DNA of 64,000 bases from M3007 sp044350425 (GTDB taxonomy: Bacteria; Bacteroidota; Bacteroidia; Chitinophagales; Saprospiraceae), in the NCBI GenBank assembly GCA_044350425.1, contig JBILHS010000009.1, positions 25,529-89,528 of the forward strand. The letters are read 5' to 3'. Below are positions 36,348 to 46,095 of this stretch, in pieces. Below the pieces are notes generated by a model. The model did not search any database. It was not told where the DNA came from and was given only the letters and a program-made list of their open reading frames with translations. The position numbers were made by a program, and so were the translations under genes. Numbering within the stretch: position 1 is the stretch's first letter; each line of letters starts with the position of its first letter.

Positions 36348-37664
36348 ATGAACAGCAAACTCGTACTCTGGTCTATCACTGTCGGACTCGGCGGTTTCCT
36401 CTTTGGTCTGGATACTGCCGTGATCTCTGGCGCAGAACAAACCATCCAAAAGCTCTGGAATCTGGACGGCTGGACGCATGGAATGGCCATCGGAATGGCC
36501 TTGTATGGCACCGTATTCGGTGCAGCATTTGGCGGTGTACCCGCAGATAAAATTGGAAGAAAAAAGACTTTGCTCTGGATCGGCATTTTATTTTTTGTAT
36601 CCGCAATAGGGGCCGCATTAGCCCCTGAAGTCTATACGTTTATGTTCTTTCGCTTCATTGGCGGGCTGAGTATCGGTGCGTCTTCCGTGGTAGCGCCGGT
36701 GTATATTTCAGAAATCGCGCCACCAAAATACCGCGGAAGAATGGTCATTTCGTTTCAGGTCAATATCGTACTGGGCATTTTGATCGCTTATGTTTCCAAT
36801 TACCTGCTGCTCGGTGTAGGTGGCGAAAATGACTGGCGCTGGATGCTGGGCATCGTAGCTTTCCCTTCGTTGATCTTTTCAGGCATGATGTTGTCTACCC
36901 CTGAAAGCCCGCGCTGGTTGCTTTTGCACAAAGGCGATGAAGCCAAAGCCAGACAAGTGCTGGCCTTGACCGACCCTGAAGTAGATAAAGCCGTAGACGA
37001 GATCAAAGCTTCCGCACAGTCCGAAGCAGGAAAAACTCAGGAGCCATTTTTCTCCGGAAAATATAGCCTGCCTATTATGCTGGCCTTTTTATTTGCTTTT
37101 TTCAATCAGGTTTCAGGGATCAATGCAGTCATCTATTATGCTCCGCGTATTTTTGAAATGACCGGTGCAGGTGAAGCAAGCGCCCTGCAATCTACCGCTG
37201 GTATAGGGGTGGTGAACCTGCTTTTTACTTTTTTAGGCTGGTATCTGATCGATCGTTTTGGCCGTCGAACGCTGATGTTTATGGGTTCTTTAGGATACAT
37301 CCTATCGCTTGCACTCATTGCGCTTTCGTTTTACACGGAGACTTATACCTATGTCCCGATCTATATTTTCGCCTTCATTGCCAGCCATGCGATAGGACAA
37401 GGGGCTGTCATCTGGGTATTCATTTCTGAAATATTTCCCAATTCGGTCCGGGCCTCCGGAATGTCCCTGGGTAGTCTGACGCACTGGGTATTCGCAGCGC
37501 TGATCGCCAGTATTTTTCCGGTATTTGCGGCCAAATTTGGGGGTGGACCCATCTTCGCATTCTTTAGCATGATGATGGTTTTTCAATTGATCTATGTCTG
37601 GCGAATGATGCCAGAGACGAAGGGGGTTTCTTTGGAGGATTTGCAAAAAAGGTTGGTTAAATAA
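36348..37664 (+). CDS. Sugar-porter family MFS transporter
   Basis: 438 residues, 12 hydrophobic helices. Sugar-porter hallmarks are present: GFLFGLDTAVISGA in TM1, ADKIGRKKTLLW between TM2 and TM3, PVYISEIAPPKYRGRM after TM4, PESPRWLL after TM6, QVSGINAVIYYAP in TM7, DRFGRRTLMFMG and PETKGVSLEDLQ at the C-terminus. This is the XylE/GLUT type, a proton-linked or facilitated monosaccharide carrier of the inner membrane. Located right after SusCD, it is a plausible inner-membrane continuation of the same uptake route, although it has its own promoter. Confidence 0.93.
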   Translation: MNSKLVLWSITVGLGGFLFGLDTAVISGAEQTIQKLWNLDGWTHGMAIGMALYGTVFGAAFGGVPADKIGRKKTLLWIGILFFVSAIGAALAPEVYTFMFFRFIGGLSIGASSVVAPVYISEIAPPKYRGRMVISFQVNIVLGILIAYVSNYLLLGVGGENDWRWMLGIVAFPSLIFSGMMLSTPESPRWLLLHKGDEAKARQVLALTDPEVDKAVDEIKASAQSEAGKTQEPFFSGKYSLPIMLAFLFAFFNQVSGINAVIYYAPRIFEMTGAGEASALQSTAGIGVVNLLFTFLGWYLIDRFGRRTLMFMGSLGYILSLALIALSFYTETYTYVPIYIFAFIASHAIGQGAVIWVFISEIFPNSVRASGMSLGSLTHWVFAALIASIFPVFAAKFGGGPIFAFFSMMMVFQLIYVWRMMPETKGVSLEDLQKRLVK

Positions 37665-37711
37665 GAGGTATTTGAGATGAGCGACACAAACTTAATATTA
37701 AACAGCTTGAT

Positions 37712-40700
37712 TTGAAAATACTTTTTACATCCACGATACTTCTCCTATTGGCCATTGGCTGCACCTCAAAGCAGCCAGCCAACACGCTGTTTGAGCTGAT
37801 TCCCTCCAGCAATTCAGGGATCCAATTCGTCAACAAGGTTGAAAATACAGAAGATTTCAACATCTTCAATTATCGCAACTTCTACAATGGCGGCGGTGCT
37901 GCCATCGGGGATCTGAACAATGACGGTCTGGCTGATGTGTTTCTGACCTCCAACATGGGGGACAATAAACTGTACCTGAATAAGGGCAATTTTAATTTTG
38001 AAGACATTACCTCCAAAGCCGGAGTAGCAGGTACAAAATTCTGGAGCACAGGCGTCGTATTGGTCGATATCAACGCAGATGGCTGGCTGGATATTTATGT
38101 CTGTAATGCAGGCTTTAAATCTGGTGAAAAGCCTGAAAATGAGCTTTTTATAAACAATGGCCCCCTCCCAAATGGGGGCGTCACATTTACGGAAAAGGCT
38201 GCTGAATACGGTCTGAATGAAGACGGCTACACCACCCATGCTGCCTTTTTTGATTACGATCTGGACGGTGACCTGGATTGTTATATCCTGAACAACAGCT
38301 TCATGCCGGTCAATACCCTGAACTACAGCAATAACCGGGATCTTTATGCCAAAGACTGGCCGGTAAAGGACTTTCTTAAGGGCGGCGGAGATAAGCTTTT
38401 GCGAAATGATGGCCCCCCTCAGTCCCCCCAAAAGGGGGGAGGATACACCGGAGGATTTGTTGATGTCTCCAAAGAAGCCGGAATCTATGGTTCCCTCATC
38501 GGATTTGGTCTCGGCGTTACAGTGGGTGATCTGAACGGAGACCTTTATCCTGATCTTTATATCTCGAACGACTTTTACGAGCGCGATTATCTCTACATCA
38601 ACCAGGGAAACGGAACCTTTAAAGAAGAAATAGAACAGTGGGTAGAACACCTGAGCCTGGCCTCCATGGGTGCTGACATGGCAGATATAAACAACGATGG
38701 CCTGTCCGAGATCTTTACCACCGAAATGCTTCCCAGTGAAGATGCCCGATTGAAGGCCACGACCCAGTTTGAAAATTACAACGTTTATCAACTGCATCAG
38801 GAGCGCGGATTTTATCATCAATACATGCAGAACTGTCTGCATCTCAACTCCCCTTCTCTTGGGGGGGCTGGCGGGCGTTTTCGCGAGATCGCCCACTACG
38901 CAGGAGTTGCCGCATCTGATTGGAGCTGGGGAGCCTTGATGTTCGATGCCGACAATGATGGCTGGAGAGATATTTATGTCTGTAATGGTATTTATAAAGA
39001 CGTGATCGACCAGGATTTTATGGACTTCTTCGCCGACGAGGTCGTACAAAAAATGGCCTTAAATGGTAAAAATGAGCAGCTCAATGAGGTGATTTCAAGG
39101 ATGCCCTCTGTCCCCATCTTAAATAAAGCGTTCAGAAATACCGGAGCGCTCCGATTCGAAGACAAAGGCATGGACTGGGGCTTTTCTACACCGTCCTTTT
39201 CCAATGGCGCGGCTTATGGAGACCTGGACAATGACGGCGACCTTGACCTGGTCGTGAACAATGTAAACCAGGAAGCTTTCCTTTATAAAAACAATGCTGA
39301 AACCCTCTTTCCCGACCACCACCAGCTTAGTGTAAGTTTGAAAGGAAAAGGGAAGAACACTTTTGCCATAGGCTCGAAAGTCACGGCTTATCGCGGAACA
39401 GAACAACTCAATTTTCAATTCAATCCATCTCGTGGATTCCAATCTTCGGTAGATTACAAAATGATCTTTGGGCTCGGACAAAACCCTGCGATCGACTCGT
39501 TGGTGGTCATTTGGCCTGATAAAACAAGCACCTGTCTACTCCGGCCAGGCGTGGATACCTTGCTTCAGATTTCCTGGGAGAATAGTCGATTCGAAGTAAC
39601 AAACAATGATGGCGCAGCATCTCAAAAAAGCCTTTTTCAGGAACTAGCGTCTACTTTTGAGGCAAGCAAAGAAGATGAATTTATTGATTTTTATCAGGAA
39701 GGACTAAGTTATCGGATGCTCTCCCGGGAAGGTCCCAAGGCAGTTGTTGCAGATGTAAATGGAGATCAATTGGACGATGTCTTCATTGGAGGACCAGCAG
39801 GAGTACCCGGCCGTTTATATCTTCAGAATACTTCAGGGGGGTTTATACCGGCAGCTCAGACCGTTTTCACAGCGGATTCCATTTTTGAGGATACTGCTGT
39901 CACATTCTTTGATGCCGATGGTGACCAGGACCCGGACCTGTTTGTGGGGTCTGGCGGCAATCATCACCCCCCGGGCTCCCGTTTTATGCAGAATCGTCTG
40001 TATATCAATCAAGGGAAGGGCAATTTCATCCGGAGTCAAAACCCTTTGCCTTTAAGTGGATTCAATACTGCGGTGGCTGTTCCACTGGATTTCGACGCGG
40101 ATGGCGATCTGGATTTGTTTGTGGGCAATCGTTCTTTGCCCGGAATTTATGGCGCCCCACCCCGGCATTTTTTGTACGAAAATGATGGCAGAGGGAATTT
40201 CAAAGAGGTCGCAAAAGAGAAGGCGATAGACTTCAATCTGCTCGGCATGGTAACCGACGCTAAAATGGTCAATGTGAGCGGCGACGCGACGCCGGAACTG
40301 GTGGTGGTAGGCGAATGGCGTTACCCACATATTTTCGAGATCAAGGACGGAAAGCTATTGACTGTCAAATCTAACCTGGATGCATATTCCGGCTGGTGGT
40401 ACGCGCTTGAAACTGATGATGTGGATGGAGACGGAGATCAGGACCTAATCCTGGGCAATCGGGGAGAAAATTTTTACTTCACAGGGTCCAAAGAACAGCC
40501 CGCCAAGCTTTGGGTCAATGATTTTGATGGGAATGGAACGATCGACAAGATTATGACCCGCAGTCTAAATGGGCGTGACATGCCCATCCCCATGAAAAAG
40601 GAACTTACAGGCCAGATTCCCAGCCTGAAAAAACAAGTGCTGAAGCACACAGATTACGCACAGAAGTCCATTCAGGACCTTTTCAAAAAAGAGATCCTGA

Positions 40701-41095
40701 AAAAGTCCGTCGTGATGGAAGGCAATTATTTCCAGTCTGCGGTGGCCTTGAACAATGGGTCCGGGCAATTTACCCTGGCCCCTTTCCCCAAAGAAGTTCA
40801 GTTCTCCTGTGTGTGTGACATTTGGTGCGGCGATCTGAATGGCGACGGCCGAAAAGACCTTGTAATGGCTGGCAATGATGCCGGTTTCCTGCCACAATTT
40901 TCAAAATTGGATGCAAGTTTTGGCCATACCCTGCTGAATCGAGGAGGAGGCAATTTTGAATGGATGGAAAATCTTTCCTCGGGTCTAATGATTCGCGGCG
41001 ACGTGAAAACATTGGCCTCACTCACCATTAAGAACAAAAAACACCTGATTGCAACGGTGAATGGCCAAAAGCCAAAACTATTTTTGTTGAAATAA
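37712..41095 (+). CDS. VCBS/FG-GAP and ASPIC-UnbV repeat lipoprotein 1
   Basis: 1127 residues from a TTG codon at 37712, supported because the lipoprotein signal (KILFTSTILLLLAIGC) starts exactly there and no in-frame ATG precedes it. It contains many FG-GAP/VCBS calcium-loop units of the form GD-NNDG--D-F (GDLNNDGLADVFLTSN, DYDLDGDLDCYILN, DFDADGDLDLFVGN). An ASPIC/UnbV module (GLGQNPAIDSLVVIWPD) lies near residue 600. It is a beta-propeller surface lipoprotein of the CRTAC1-like group. Three loops carry G/P-rich in-frame insertions encoded by palindromic DNA. It is 48 nt after the MFS gene and 4 nt before its paralogue, so probably one operon. Confidence 0.88.
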   Translation: MKILFTSTILLLLAIGCTSKQPANTLFELIPSSNSGIQFVNKVENTEDFNIFNYRNFYNGGGAAIGDLNNDGLADVFLTSNMGDNKLYLNKGNFNFEDITSKAGVAGTKFWSTGVVLVDINADGWLDIYVCNAGFKSGEKPENELFINNGPLPNGGVTFTEKAAEYGLNEDGYTTHAAFFDYDLDGDLDCYILNNSFMPVNTLNYSNNRDLYAKDWPVKDFLKGGGDKLLRNDGPPQSPQKGGGYTGGFVDVSKEAGIYGSLIGFGLGVTVGDLNGDLYPDLYISNDFYERDYLYINQGNGTFKEEIEQWVEHLSLASMGADMADINNDGLSEIFTTEMLPSEDARLKATTQFENYNVYQLHQERGFYHQYMQNCLHLNSPSLGGAGGRFREIAHYAGVAASDWSWGALMFDADNDGWRDIYVCNGIYKDVIDQDFMDFFADEVVQKMALNGKNEQLNEVISRMPSVPILNKAFRNTGALRFEDKGMDWGFSTPSFSNGAAYGDLDNDGDLDLVVNNVNQEAFLYKNNAETLFPDHHQLSVSLKGKGKNTFAIGSKVTAYRGTEQLNFQFNPSRGFQSSVDYKMIFGLGQNPAIDSLVVIWPDKTSTCLLRPGVDTLLQISWENSRFEVTNNDGAASQKSLFQELASTFEASKEDEFIDFYQEGLSYRMLSREGPKAVVADVNGDQLDDVFIGGPAGVPGRLYLQNTSGGFIPAAQTVFTADSIFEDTAVTFFDADGDQDPDLFVGSGGNHHPPGSRFMQNRLYINQGKGNFIRSQNPLPLSGFNTAVAVPLDFDADGDLDLFVGNRSLPGIYGAPPRHFLYENDGRGNFKEVAKEKAIDFNLLGMVTDAKMVNVSGDATPELVVVGEWRYPHIFEIKDGKLLTVKSNLDAYSGWWYALETDDVDGDGDQDLILGNRGENFYFTGSKEQPAKLWVNDFDGNGTIDKIMTRSLNGRDMPIPMKKELTGQIPSLKKQVLKHTDYAQKSIQDLFKKEILKKSVVMEGNYFQSAVALNNGSGQFTLAPFPKEVQFSCVCDIWCGDLNGDGRKDLVMAGNDAGFLPQFSKLDASFGHTLLNRGGGNFEWMENLSSGLMIRGDVKTLASLTIKNKKHLIATVNGQKPKLFLLK
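38160..38179. repeat. In-frame palindromic insert 1 (GCCCCC/GGGGGC)
   Basis: GCCCCC (38160-38165) and GGGGGC (38174-38179) with an 8-nt loop. It encodes PLPNGG inside what would otherwise be a standard NNGDGTF loop (here NNG-PLPNGG-VTF), about residue 150. Confidence 0.65.
38413..38440. repeat. In-frame palindromic insert 2 (TCCCCCC/GGGGGGA)
   Basis: TCCCCCC (38423-38429) and GGGGGGA (38434-38440) around AAAA, preceded by CCCCCCTCAG. It encodes PPQSPQKGGG within RNDG...FVDV, about residue 234-245. The paralogue reads straight from ENQGE to RFVDV here, so about 11 residues are extra. Confidence 0.75.
38848..38873. repeat. In-frame palindromic insert 3 (CTCCCC/GGGGGGG)
   Basis: ACTCCCC-TTCTCTT-GGGGGGGCTGG encodes SPSLGGAGG in NSPSLGGAGGRFREI at about residue 379. 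The paralogue has NDGTGHFQEI at the same place. Confidence 0.65.
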
Positions 41096-41099
41096 ACCC

Positions 41100-44000
41100 A
41101 TGTTAAAAATTCTATATTTAGGGGTAGTTTTAATGCTTCTGGGCTGTAGCAGACCGGAAACGGGCCCTCCCAAATTTGTACTCCTGCGCAAAGCGGCTAC
41201 CGGACTCCATTTTGAAAATACGCCGAAGCAGAGCCCCGAGGTCAATGTATTCAATTACATGTACTTTTTCAACGGCGGAGGGGTCGCAGCGGGTGATTTT
41301 AATAAGGACGGACTAATAGACTTGTTTTTCACGGCCAATATGGGGCCGGACAAACTTTTCCTAAACTCAGGAAATCTGAAATTTCGGGATGTAACCGAAG
41401 CATCCGGGATCAATCTATCCCAAACAGGTACAGTTGTCTGGAAAACCGGCGCTTCTGTGGTAGACATCAACAACGATGGACTTCTGGATATTTACATCAG
41501 TCAGGTGGGTGATCATAAAGCCATCAAAGGCCGAAACAGACTCCTCGTTTGCCAGAAAATAGCAAATGAAATACCTGTATTTGAGGATAAGGCTGCGGCA
41601 TGGGGACTTGATCTGATAGGCTTTGGCACTCAGGCAGCCTTCTTTGATTATGACCTGGATGGTGATCTGGATATGTATCAACTCAACCATTCACTGCATC
41701 AGAATGGCACCTTTGGCCCCAGGAAACAATTTGAAGGGGTCGCGCACCCGCTCTCCGGCGATAAGTTGCTTGAAAATCAGGGGGAGAGATTTGTGGATGT
41801 TACCGCGAAATCCGGCATCCAAAGTACGGTGATCGGGTATGGTTTGGGCATTGCGATCAGCGACCTCAATCTGGATGGCTGGCCTGATATTTATATTGGC
41901 AATGATTTTCACGAAAACGACTACCTCTATATCAATCAACACGACGGAACCTTCAAAGAATCCATCACAGAAGCCATGCAGCACACCAGCAGGTTTTCTA
42001 TGGGGGTGGACATAGCCGATATCAACAACGACGGCTGGAATGACCTGATCTCGCTCGACATGGAGCCAGAAGATCCTCAAATCTTAAAAGCTTCCCTGGG
42101 CGAAGACGGATTTGCCGTTTACCAGATGAAACTCGGCTACGGATACCAAAACCAATATGCACGCAATGCCCTTCAATTAAACGATGGGACCGGACATTTT
42201 CAGGAGATTGGCCAGTTTGCAGGAGTGGGTGCTACTGACTGGTCCTGGTGCCCGATTTTCGCGGATTTTGATTCCGATGGGTACAAAGACCTGTTTATCT
42301 CCAATGGTATTCCACGTCGCATGAATGACGTGGATTTTATGAAATTCCAGGAAAACAAAGGGGCAGAGACCGGAAGTCCAGAGGACAAATTGGCCATTGT
42401 AGAAAGAATGCCGCAAATCAAATTGCCCAATAAGTTTTTTCACAATGGTGGTCATTTGCGCTTTGAAGATTGGAAAGATAACATTCAAAACGCCGAAGCC
42501 ACCTATTCAAACGGCGCCATCAGTGCTGATCTGGACTTAGACGGCGACCTCGATTTCGTGGTCAATAACATAGCAGATGAACCTTTTGTATACCAGAATC
42601 TGGATCGGGAACAAGGAAATACGCGGAACAGCTTCTTGTCTTTTCAACTTAAAGGATCACCTAAAAATCTGAACGCCATTGGAGCCCGTGTGCTGATCTT
42701 CAAAAAAAACGGCGAGCGCCAGGTGGAAGAATTTTACCCGGTAAGAGGCTACCAGTCTAGTGCGATGGTGCCATTACACATAGGAATTGGAGATGGAAGC
42801 ATCGTAGATTCAGCCTTTGTTATTTGGCCCGACCAAAGCTTTCAGCGTTTGCATGATCTAAAATTTAACCAATCGAACGAATGGACCTGGCGAGCGGGAC
42901 TACCTGCTTTTGATTTTAAGACTCTACTTAAAAAAACTGCTAATCCATTCGTTTTCAAGGATGTTACGCAGAAGTCCGGCATAGATTTCACCCACATTGA
43001 GAATCCATTTGTCGAGTTCAACCGCGAAGCGCTAATACCCAATATGGTATCCGCAGAAGGGCCTGCATTGGCCGTAGGTGATGTGAATGGGGATGGTTTG
43101 GAGGATGTGTTTTTAGGCTCTGGCAAATTTGTCAAAAGTGCGCTCTACCTTCAGAGCCCAGGCGGGAAATTTTCACTCCGAACCCCTGATGCAATATTGA
43201 AAGACAGCATTTTTGAGGATGTGGATGCCGTATTTACTGATATCGAAAACGATGGTGATCTGGATCTGATCGTTGCCGCCGGTGGAAACGAGTGGCGAAC
43301 TCAGGATGAAGCCATGAAGCAGCGCTATTACTTAAATGATGGAAAAGGTAATTTTGAACGCCGCGACTTCCCGGGAGCCTTTGCAACGGCCTCCTGTGTA
43401 CTGCCCTGCGATTTCAATAAGGATGGATGGATCGACTTTTTTATTGGTGCACGCGCCCAGCCCTGGAATTATGGACTGACCCCTACCTCCTATTTGTTTC
43501 AAAATAAAGGCAATGGAACGTTTGAAAGTGTTGCAGATAGAATCGGGGGTGGTCTCCAACATGCTGGGCTGGTCAAAAACGGAGCCTGGACCGATCTGGA
43601 TAGCGACGGGGATGAGGATCTCTTGCTGGCCATAGAATGGGAGCCGATCACGGTTTATCTGAACCAAGGTGGACATTTTGAAAAAAAGTCTTTGAACGAG
43701 CTTTCTGGCTGGTGGAATTTTGCCCTCCCATACGATTTTGATGGCGACGGTGACATCGATGTTTTAGCCGGTAATTTTGGACAAAATGGTCGCTTCCACC
43801 CTACCCCATCTGAGCCCGTCCGAATGTATGTTTCGGACCTGGACAACAATGCTCAGATAGACCAGATCCTGACGTATTACCTAAAAAACAAGGAGTTGCC
43901 TTTTGCAACATTTGAGGAGATCACCAAAACGATCCCGAGTCTCAAGAAAAAATTCCTGTATGCAAAAGACTTTTCCAAAGCAAGCCTGCCGGAGATCTTT

Positions 44001-44399
44001 GGCAAGGAAAAACTTGCTAAATCTGTGCGCCGTGAAGCCAATACTTTTATGAGCATGTATTTTGAAAATACCGGCGGGATGCACTTTAAGGCGCAGCCTT
44101 TGCCCGATCAGCTTCAATTTTCTACGCTCAACGCCTGGGCCTTATCTGATGTGAATGAAGATGGTCGCAAGGAGGTTCTGTTAGGCGGCAATTTTTATGA
44201 GTGTAATATCGAAATGGGGAGATACGATGCCAACTCTGGCAATGTACTCAGCATTGGTAAAAATGGCGAAATGAAAGTATTTCCTTTGGGCAATTTGGGC
44301 ATTCAAGGCCAGGTCCGTCGAATCAGACCCATTAAAATAGGCAACAAGACAGCCTATATTTTTGCCCGAAATAATGAACCTTGTCTGGTGATCGAGTAG
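41100..44399 (+). CDS. VCBS/FG-GAP and ASPIC-UnbV repeat lipoprotein 2
   Basis: 1099 residues, paralogue of the preceding gene with the same domain order: lipobox MLLGC, FG-GAP units (GDFNKDGLIDLFFTAN, DYDLDGDLDMYQLN, DLDLDGDLDFVVNN, DVNGDGLEDVFLGS), ASPIC/UnbV (GIGDGSIVDSAFVIWPDQS) and a C-terminal block with TIPSLKKKFLYAKDFSKAS. It begins 4 nt after the first paralogue stops, so the two are translationally linked. It lacks the palindromic inserts of its partner and so serves as the uninterrupted reference. Role: a surface-exposed calcium-binding propeller. Association with SusCD suggests nutrient capture, which is inference. Confidence 0.88.
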   Translation: MLKILYLGVVLMLLGCSRPETGPPKFVLLRKAATGLHFENTPKQSPEVNVFNYMYFFNGGGVAAGDFNKDGLIDLFFTANMGPDKLFLNSGNLKFRDVTEASGINLSQTGTVVWKTGASVVDINNDGLLDIYISQVGDHKAIKGRNRLLVCQKIANEIPVFEDKAAAWGLDLIGFGTQAAFFDYDLDGDLDMYQLNHSLHQNGTFGPRKQFEGVAHPLSGDKLLENQGERFVDVTAKSGIQSTVIGYGLGIAISDLNLDGWPDIYIGNDFHENDYLYINQHDGTFKESITEAMQHTSRFSMGVDIADINNDGWNDLISLDMEPEDPQILKASLGEDGFAVYQMKLGYGYQNQYARNALQLNDGTGHFQEIGQFAGVGATDWSWCPIFADFDSDGYKDLFISNGIPRRMNDVDFMKFQENKGAETGSPEDKLAIVERMPQIKLPNKFFHNGGHLRFEDWKDNIQNAEATYSNGAISADLDLDGDLDFVVNNIADEPFVYQNLDREQGNTRNSFLSFQLKGSPKNLNAIGARVLIFKKNGERQVEEFYPVRGYQSSAMVPLHIGIGDGSIVDSAFVIWPDQSFQRLHDLKFNQSNEWTWRAGLPAFDFKTLLKKTANPFVFKDVTQKSGIDFTHIENPFVEFNREALIPNMVSAEGPALAVGDVNGDGLEDVFLGSGKFVKSALYLQSPGGKFSLRTPDAILKDSIFEDVDAVFTDIENDGDLDLIVAAGGNEWRTQDEAMKQRYYLNDGKGNFERRDFPGAFATASCVLPCDFNKDGWIDFFIGARAQPWNYGLTPTSYLFQNKGNGTFESVADRIGGGLQHAGLVKNGAWTDLDSDGDEDLLLAIEWEPITVYLNQGGHFEKKSLNELSGWWNFALPYDFDGDGDIDVLAGNFGQNGRFHPTPSEPVRMYVSDLDNNAQIDQILTYYLKNKELPFATFEEITKTIPSLKKKFLYAKDFSKASLPEIFGKEKLAKSVRREANTFMSMYFENTGGMHFKAQPLPDQLQFSTLNAWALSDVNEDGRKEVLLGGNFYECNIEMGRYDANSGNVLSIGKNGEMKVFPLGNLGIQGQVRRIRPIKIGNKTAYIFARNNEPCLVIE

Positions 44400-44439
44400 T
44401 GTTTTTATTTTTTGAGTCTCCTGTGCTTACCTTCGCCCC

Positions 44440-46095
44440 GTGTTTGACTTCGACCTGACCAAAATACTGATAGAACTGACCAAAAGCCCACTCATCAAAA
44501 ATGAACTAGGTCAGTTCGAAACCGTGTCGCCCTTGCTTTTCAGCTCCGGGCTTTTTTTGTTTTTGTTCCTGGGCTTTTATGCAGTTTATCAGGTTCTGAT
44601 GCGGCACGATCGCCTGAGAATCCTATGGGTGACGCTGTTTTCGCTTTACTTCTATTTTAAGTGTGCAGGCATTTTCTGGTTGCTGCATGTGATCATCGTG
44701 GTCGTTGACTTCAACCTGGCGCGATGGATGGATAGATCTAGAACCCATTCAGGAAGGGTGTTACTGCTTATTGTCAGCCTGATCGTAAACCTCGGGATGC
44801 TGGTCTATTTCAAATACAATCTCTATTCCGAGCTTTTCTCCGAGATCTTAGACAAGCCTTATGACCCCAGGTTGCTCTTCCTGCCGGCGGGTATTTCATT
44901 CTTTACCTTTCAGTCGCTTAGTTACACCATCGATGTGTATCGCAAACAACTGAAGGCGCAGGACAGCATGCTGGATTATGCCTTCTACGTTACTTTTTTT
45001 CCGCAGATGGTTGCTGGACCAATCGTCCGGGCAGCAGATTTTCTGCCTCAGATCAGGGTTCCGGTATTTGTCAGCCGTGAAGACTTTGGACGTGCATTTT
45101 TCCTGATCTGTACCGGTTTTTTCAAAAAAGCCGTCATATCAGACTATATCAGTGTCAATTTTGTAGATCGTGTCTTTGAGTCGCCCCTGCAGTACACCGG
45201 CCTGGAGAACCTGTTTGGGGTGTATGGATATGCCATGCAGATCTACTGCGATTTTTCCGGGTACTCCGATATGGCCATTGGCCTGGCCCTGCTCATGGGC
45301 TTTAAATTCCCGATCAATTTTGATTCGCCCTACCAATCCCTGAGTATTACTGAATTCTGGCGTCGATGGCATATTTCGCTTTCCACCTGGCTGAGAGATT
45401 ACCTGTACATACCGATGGGCGGCAATCGGGATTATAGCATCGCTACCTGGGTAGTCACGGGAGGCTTTTTTGCTTTGACGCTGGGAATGTTCCTCTTTTG
45501 GGCAATGAATGGCGAATGGTGGTGGCTTGCCTTGTGGACTTTGGTAGCGGGCGTGGTAGCCATACCGGCCCTTTGGAGCCGCGATGCCAGGGCTTTATCC
45601 ACCAACTTTAATCTGTTTGCGACCATGCTGCTGGGAGGTCTCTGGCATGGAGCCGCATCCAGATTTATTATTTGGGGGGCCCTCCACGGATTAGCATTGG
45701 CCGTAGAAAAATGGATAAAAAACGCACTCCCAGGCTCTTCCGGAACCTTCCGTCGTGTTATGGGCGGTATCCTGACGTTTCACTTCGTTTGCTTTTGCTG
45801 GATATTTTTTCGGGCAGAGGGCATGGAAAAGGTGGGACAGATGCTCCATCAGATCGCTTTTGAATTCAGGCCGGAGTTCTTTCCTGATTTCCTGAGGGGT
45901 TATGCCGCTGTATTATTCTGGATGGTCCTTGGCTTTGGATTGCATTTTCTGCCAAAATCAGCCGAGATGGCGACGCAACGCCTGGCAACTGCACTCCCTT
46001 TGTTGGGTAAAGCCGTACTGCTGACAGCTTTGATCGCGCTGGTGATGCAGGTAAAATCCTCAGAGGTGCAGTCCTTTATTTACTTTCAGTTTTAA
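44440..46095 (+). CDS. MBOAT-family membrane O-acyltransferase
   Basis: 551 residues from a GTG codon at 44440, 40 nt after the UnbV gene. It is polytopic with the AlgI/DltB-like pattern: PAGISFFTFQSLSYTIDVYR, FFPQMVAGPIVRAADFLPQ, YGYAMQIYCDFSGYSDMAIG, SITEFWRRWHISLSTWLRDY and YIPMGGN. GGLWHGAASRFIIWGALHG carries the conserved MBOAT His (about 417). Such proteins O-acetylate exopolysaccharide or wall polymers; the usual SGNH/AlgJ-like partner is not adjacent. The last 20 nt overlap the 3' end of the convergent gene. The TACCTTCG-like stretch shortly before the GTG may be its own promoter. Confidence 0.92.
   Translation: MFDFDLTKILIELTKSPLIKNELGQFETVSPLLFSSGLFLFLFLGFYAVYQVLMRHDRLRILWVTLFSLYFYFKCAGIFWLLHVIIVVVDFNLARWMDRSRTHSGRVLLLIVSLIVNLGMLVYFKYNLYSELFSEILDKPYDPRLLFLPAGISFFTFQSLSYTIDVYRKQLKAQDSMLDYAFYVTFFPQMVAGPIVRAADFLPQIRVPVFVSREDFGRAFFLICTGFFKKAVISDYISVNFVDRVFESPLQYTGLENLFGVYGYAMQIYCDFSGYSDMAIGLALLMGFKFPINFDSPYQSLSITEFWRRWHISLSTWLRDYLYIPMGGNRDYSIATWVVTGGFFALTLGMFLFWAMNGEWWWLALWTLVAGVVAIPALWSRDARALSTNFNLFATMLLGGLWHGAASRFIIWGALHGLALAVEKWIKNALPGSSGTFRRVMGGILTFHFVCFCWIFFRAEGMEKVGQMLHQIAFEFRPEFFPDFLRGYAAVLFWMVLGFGLHFLPKSAEMATQRLATALPLLGKAVLLTALIALVMQVKSSEVQSFIYFQF

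Noticed and set aside
37814..39049. 411-codon open frame opposite the first VCBS gene
   Set aside because: It mirrors the reiterated GD-N-DG codons of the real gene (repeating DINI/VVIVQI words) and so is a composition artefact.
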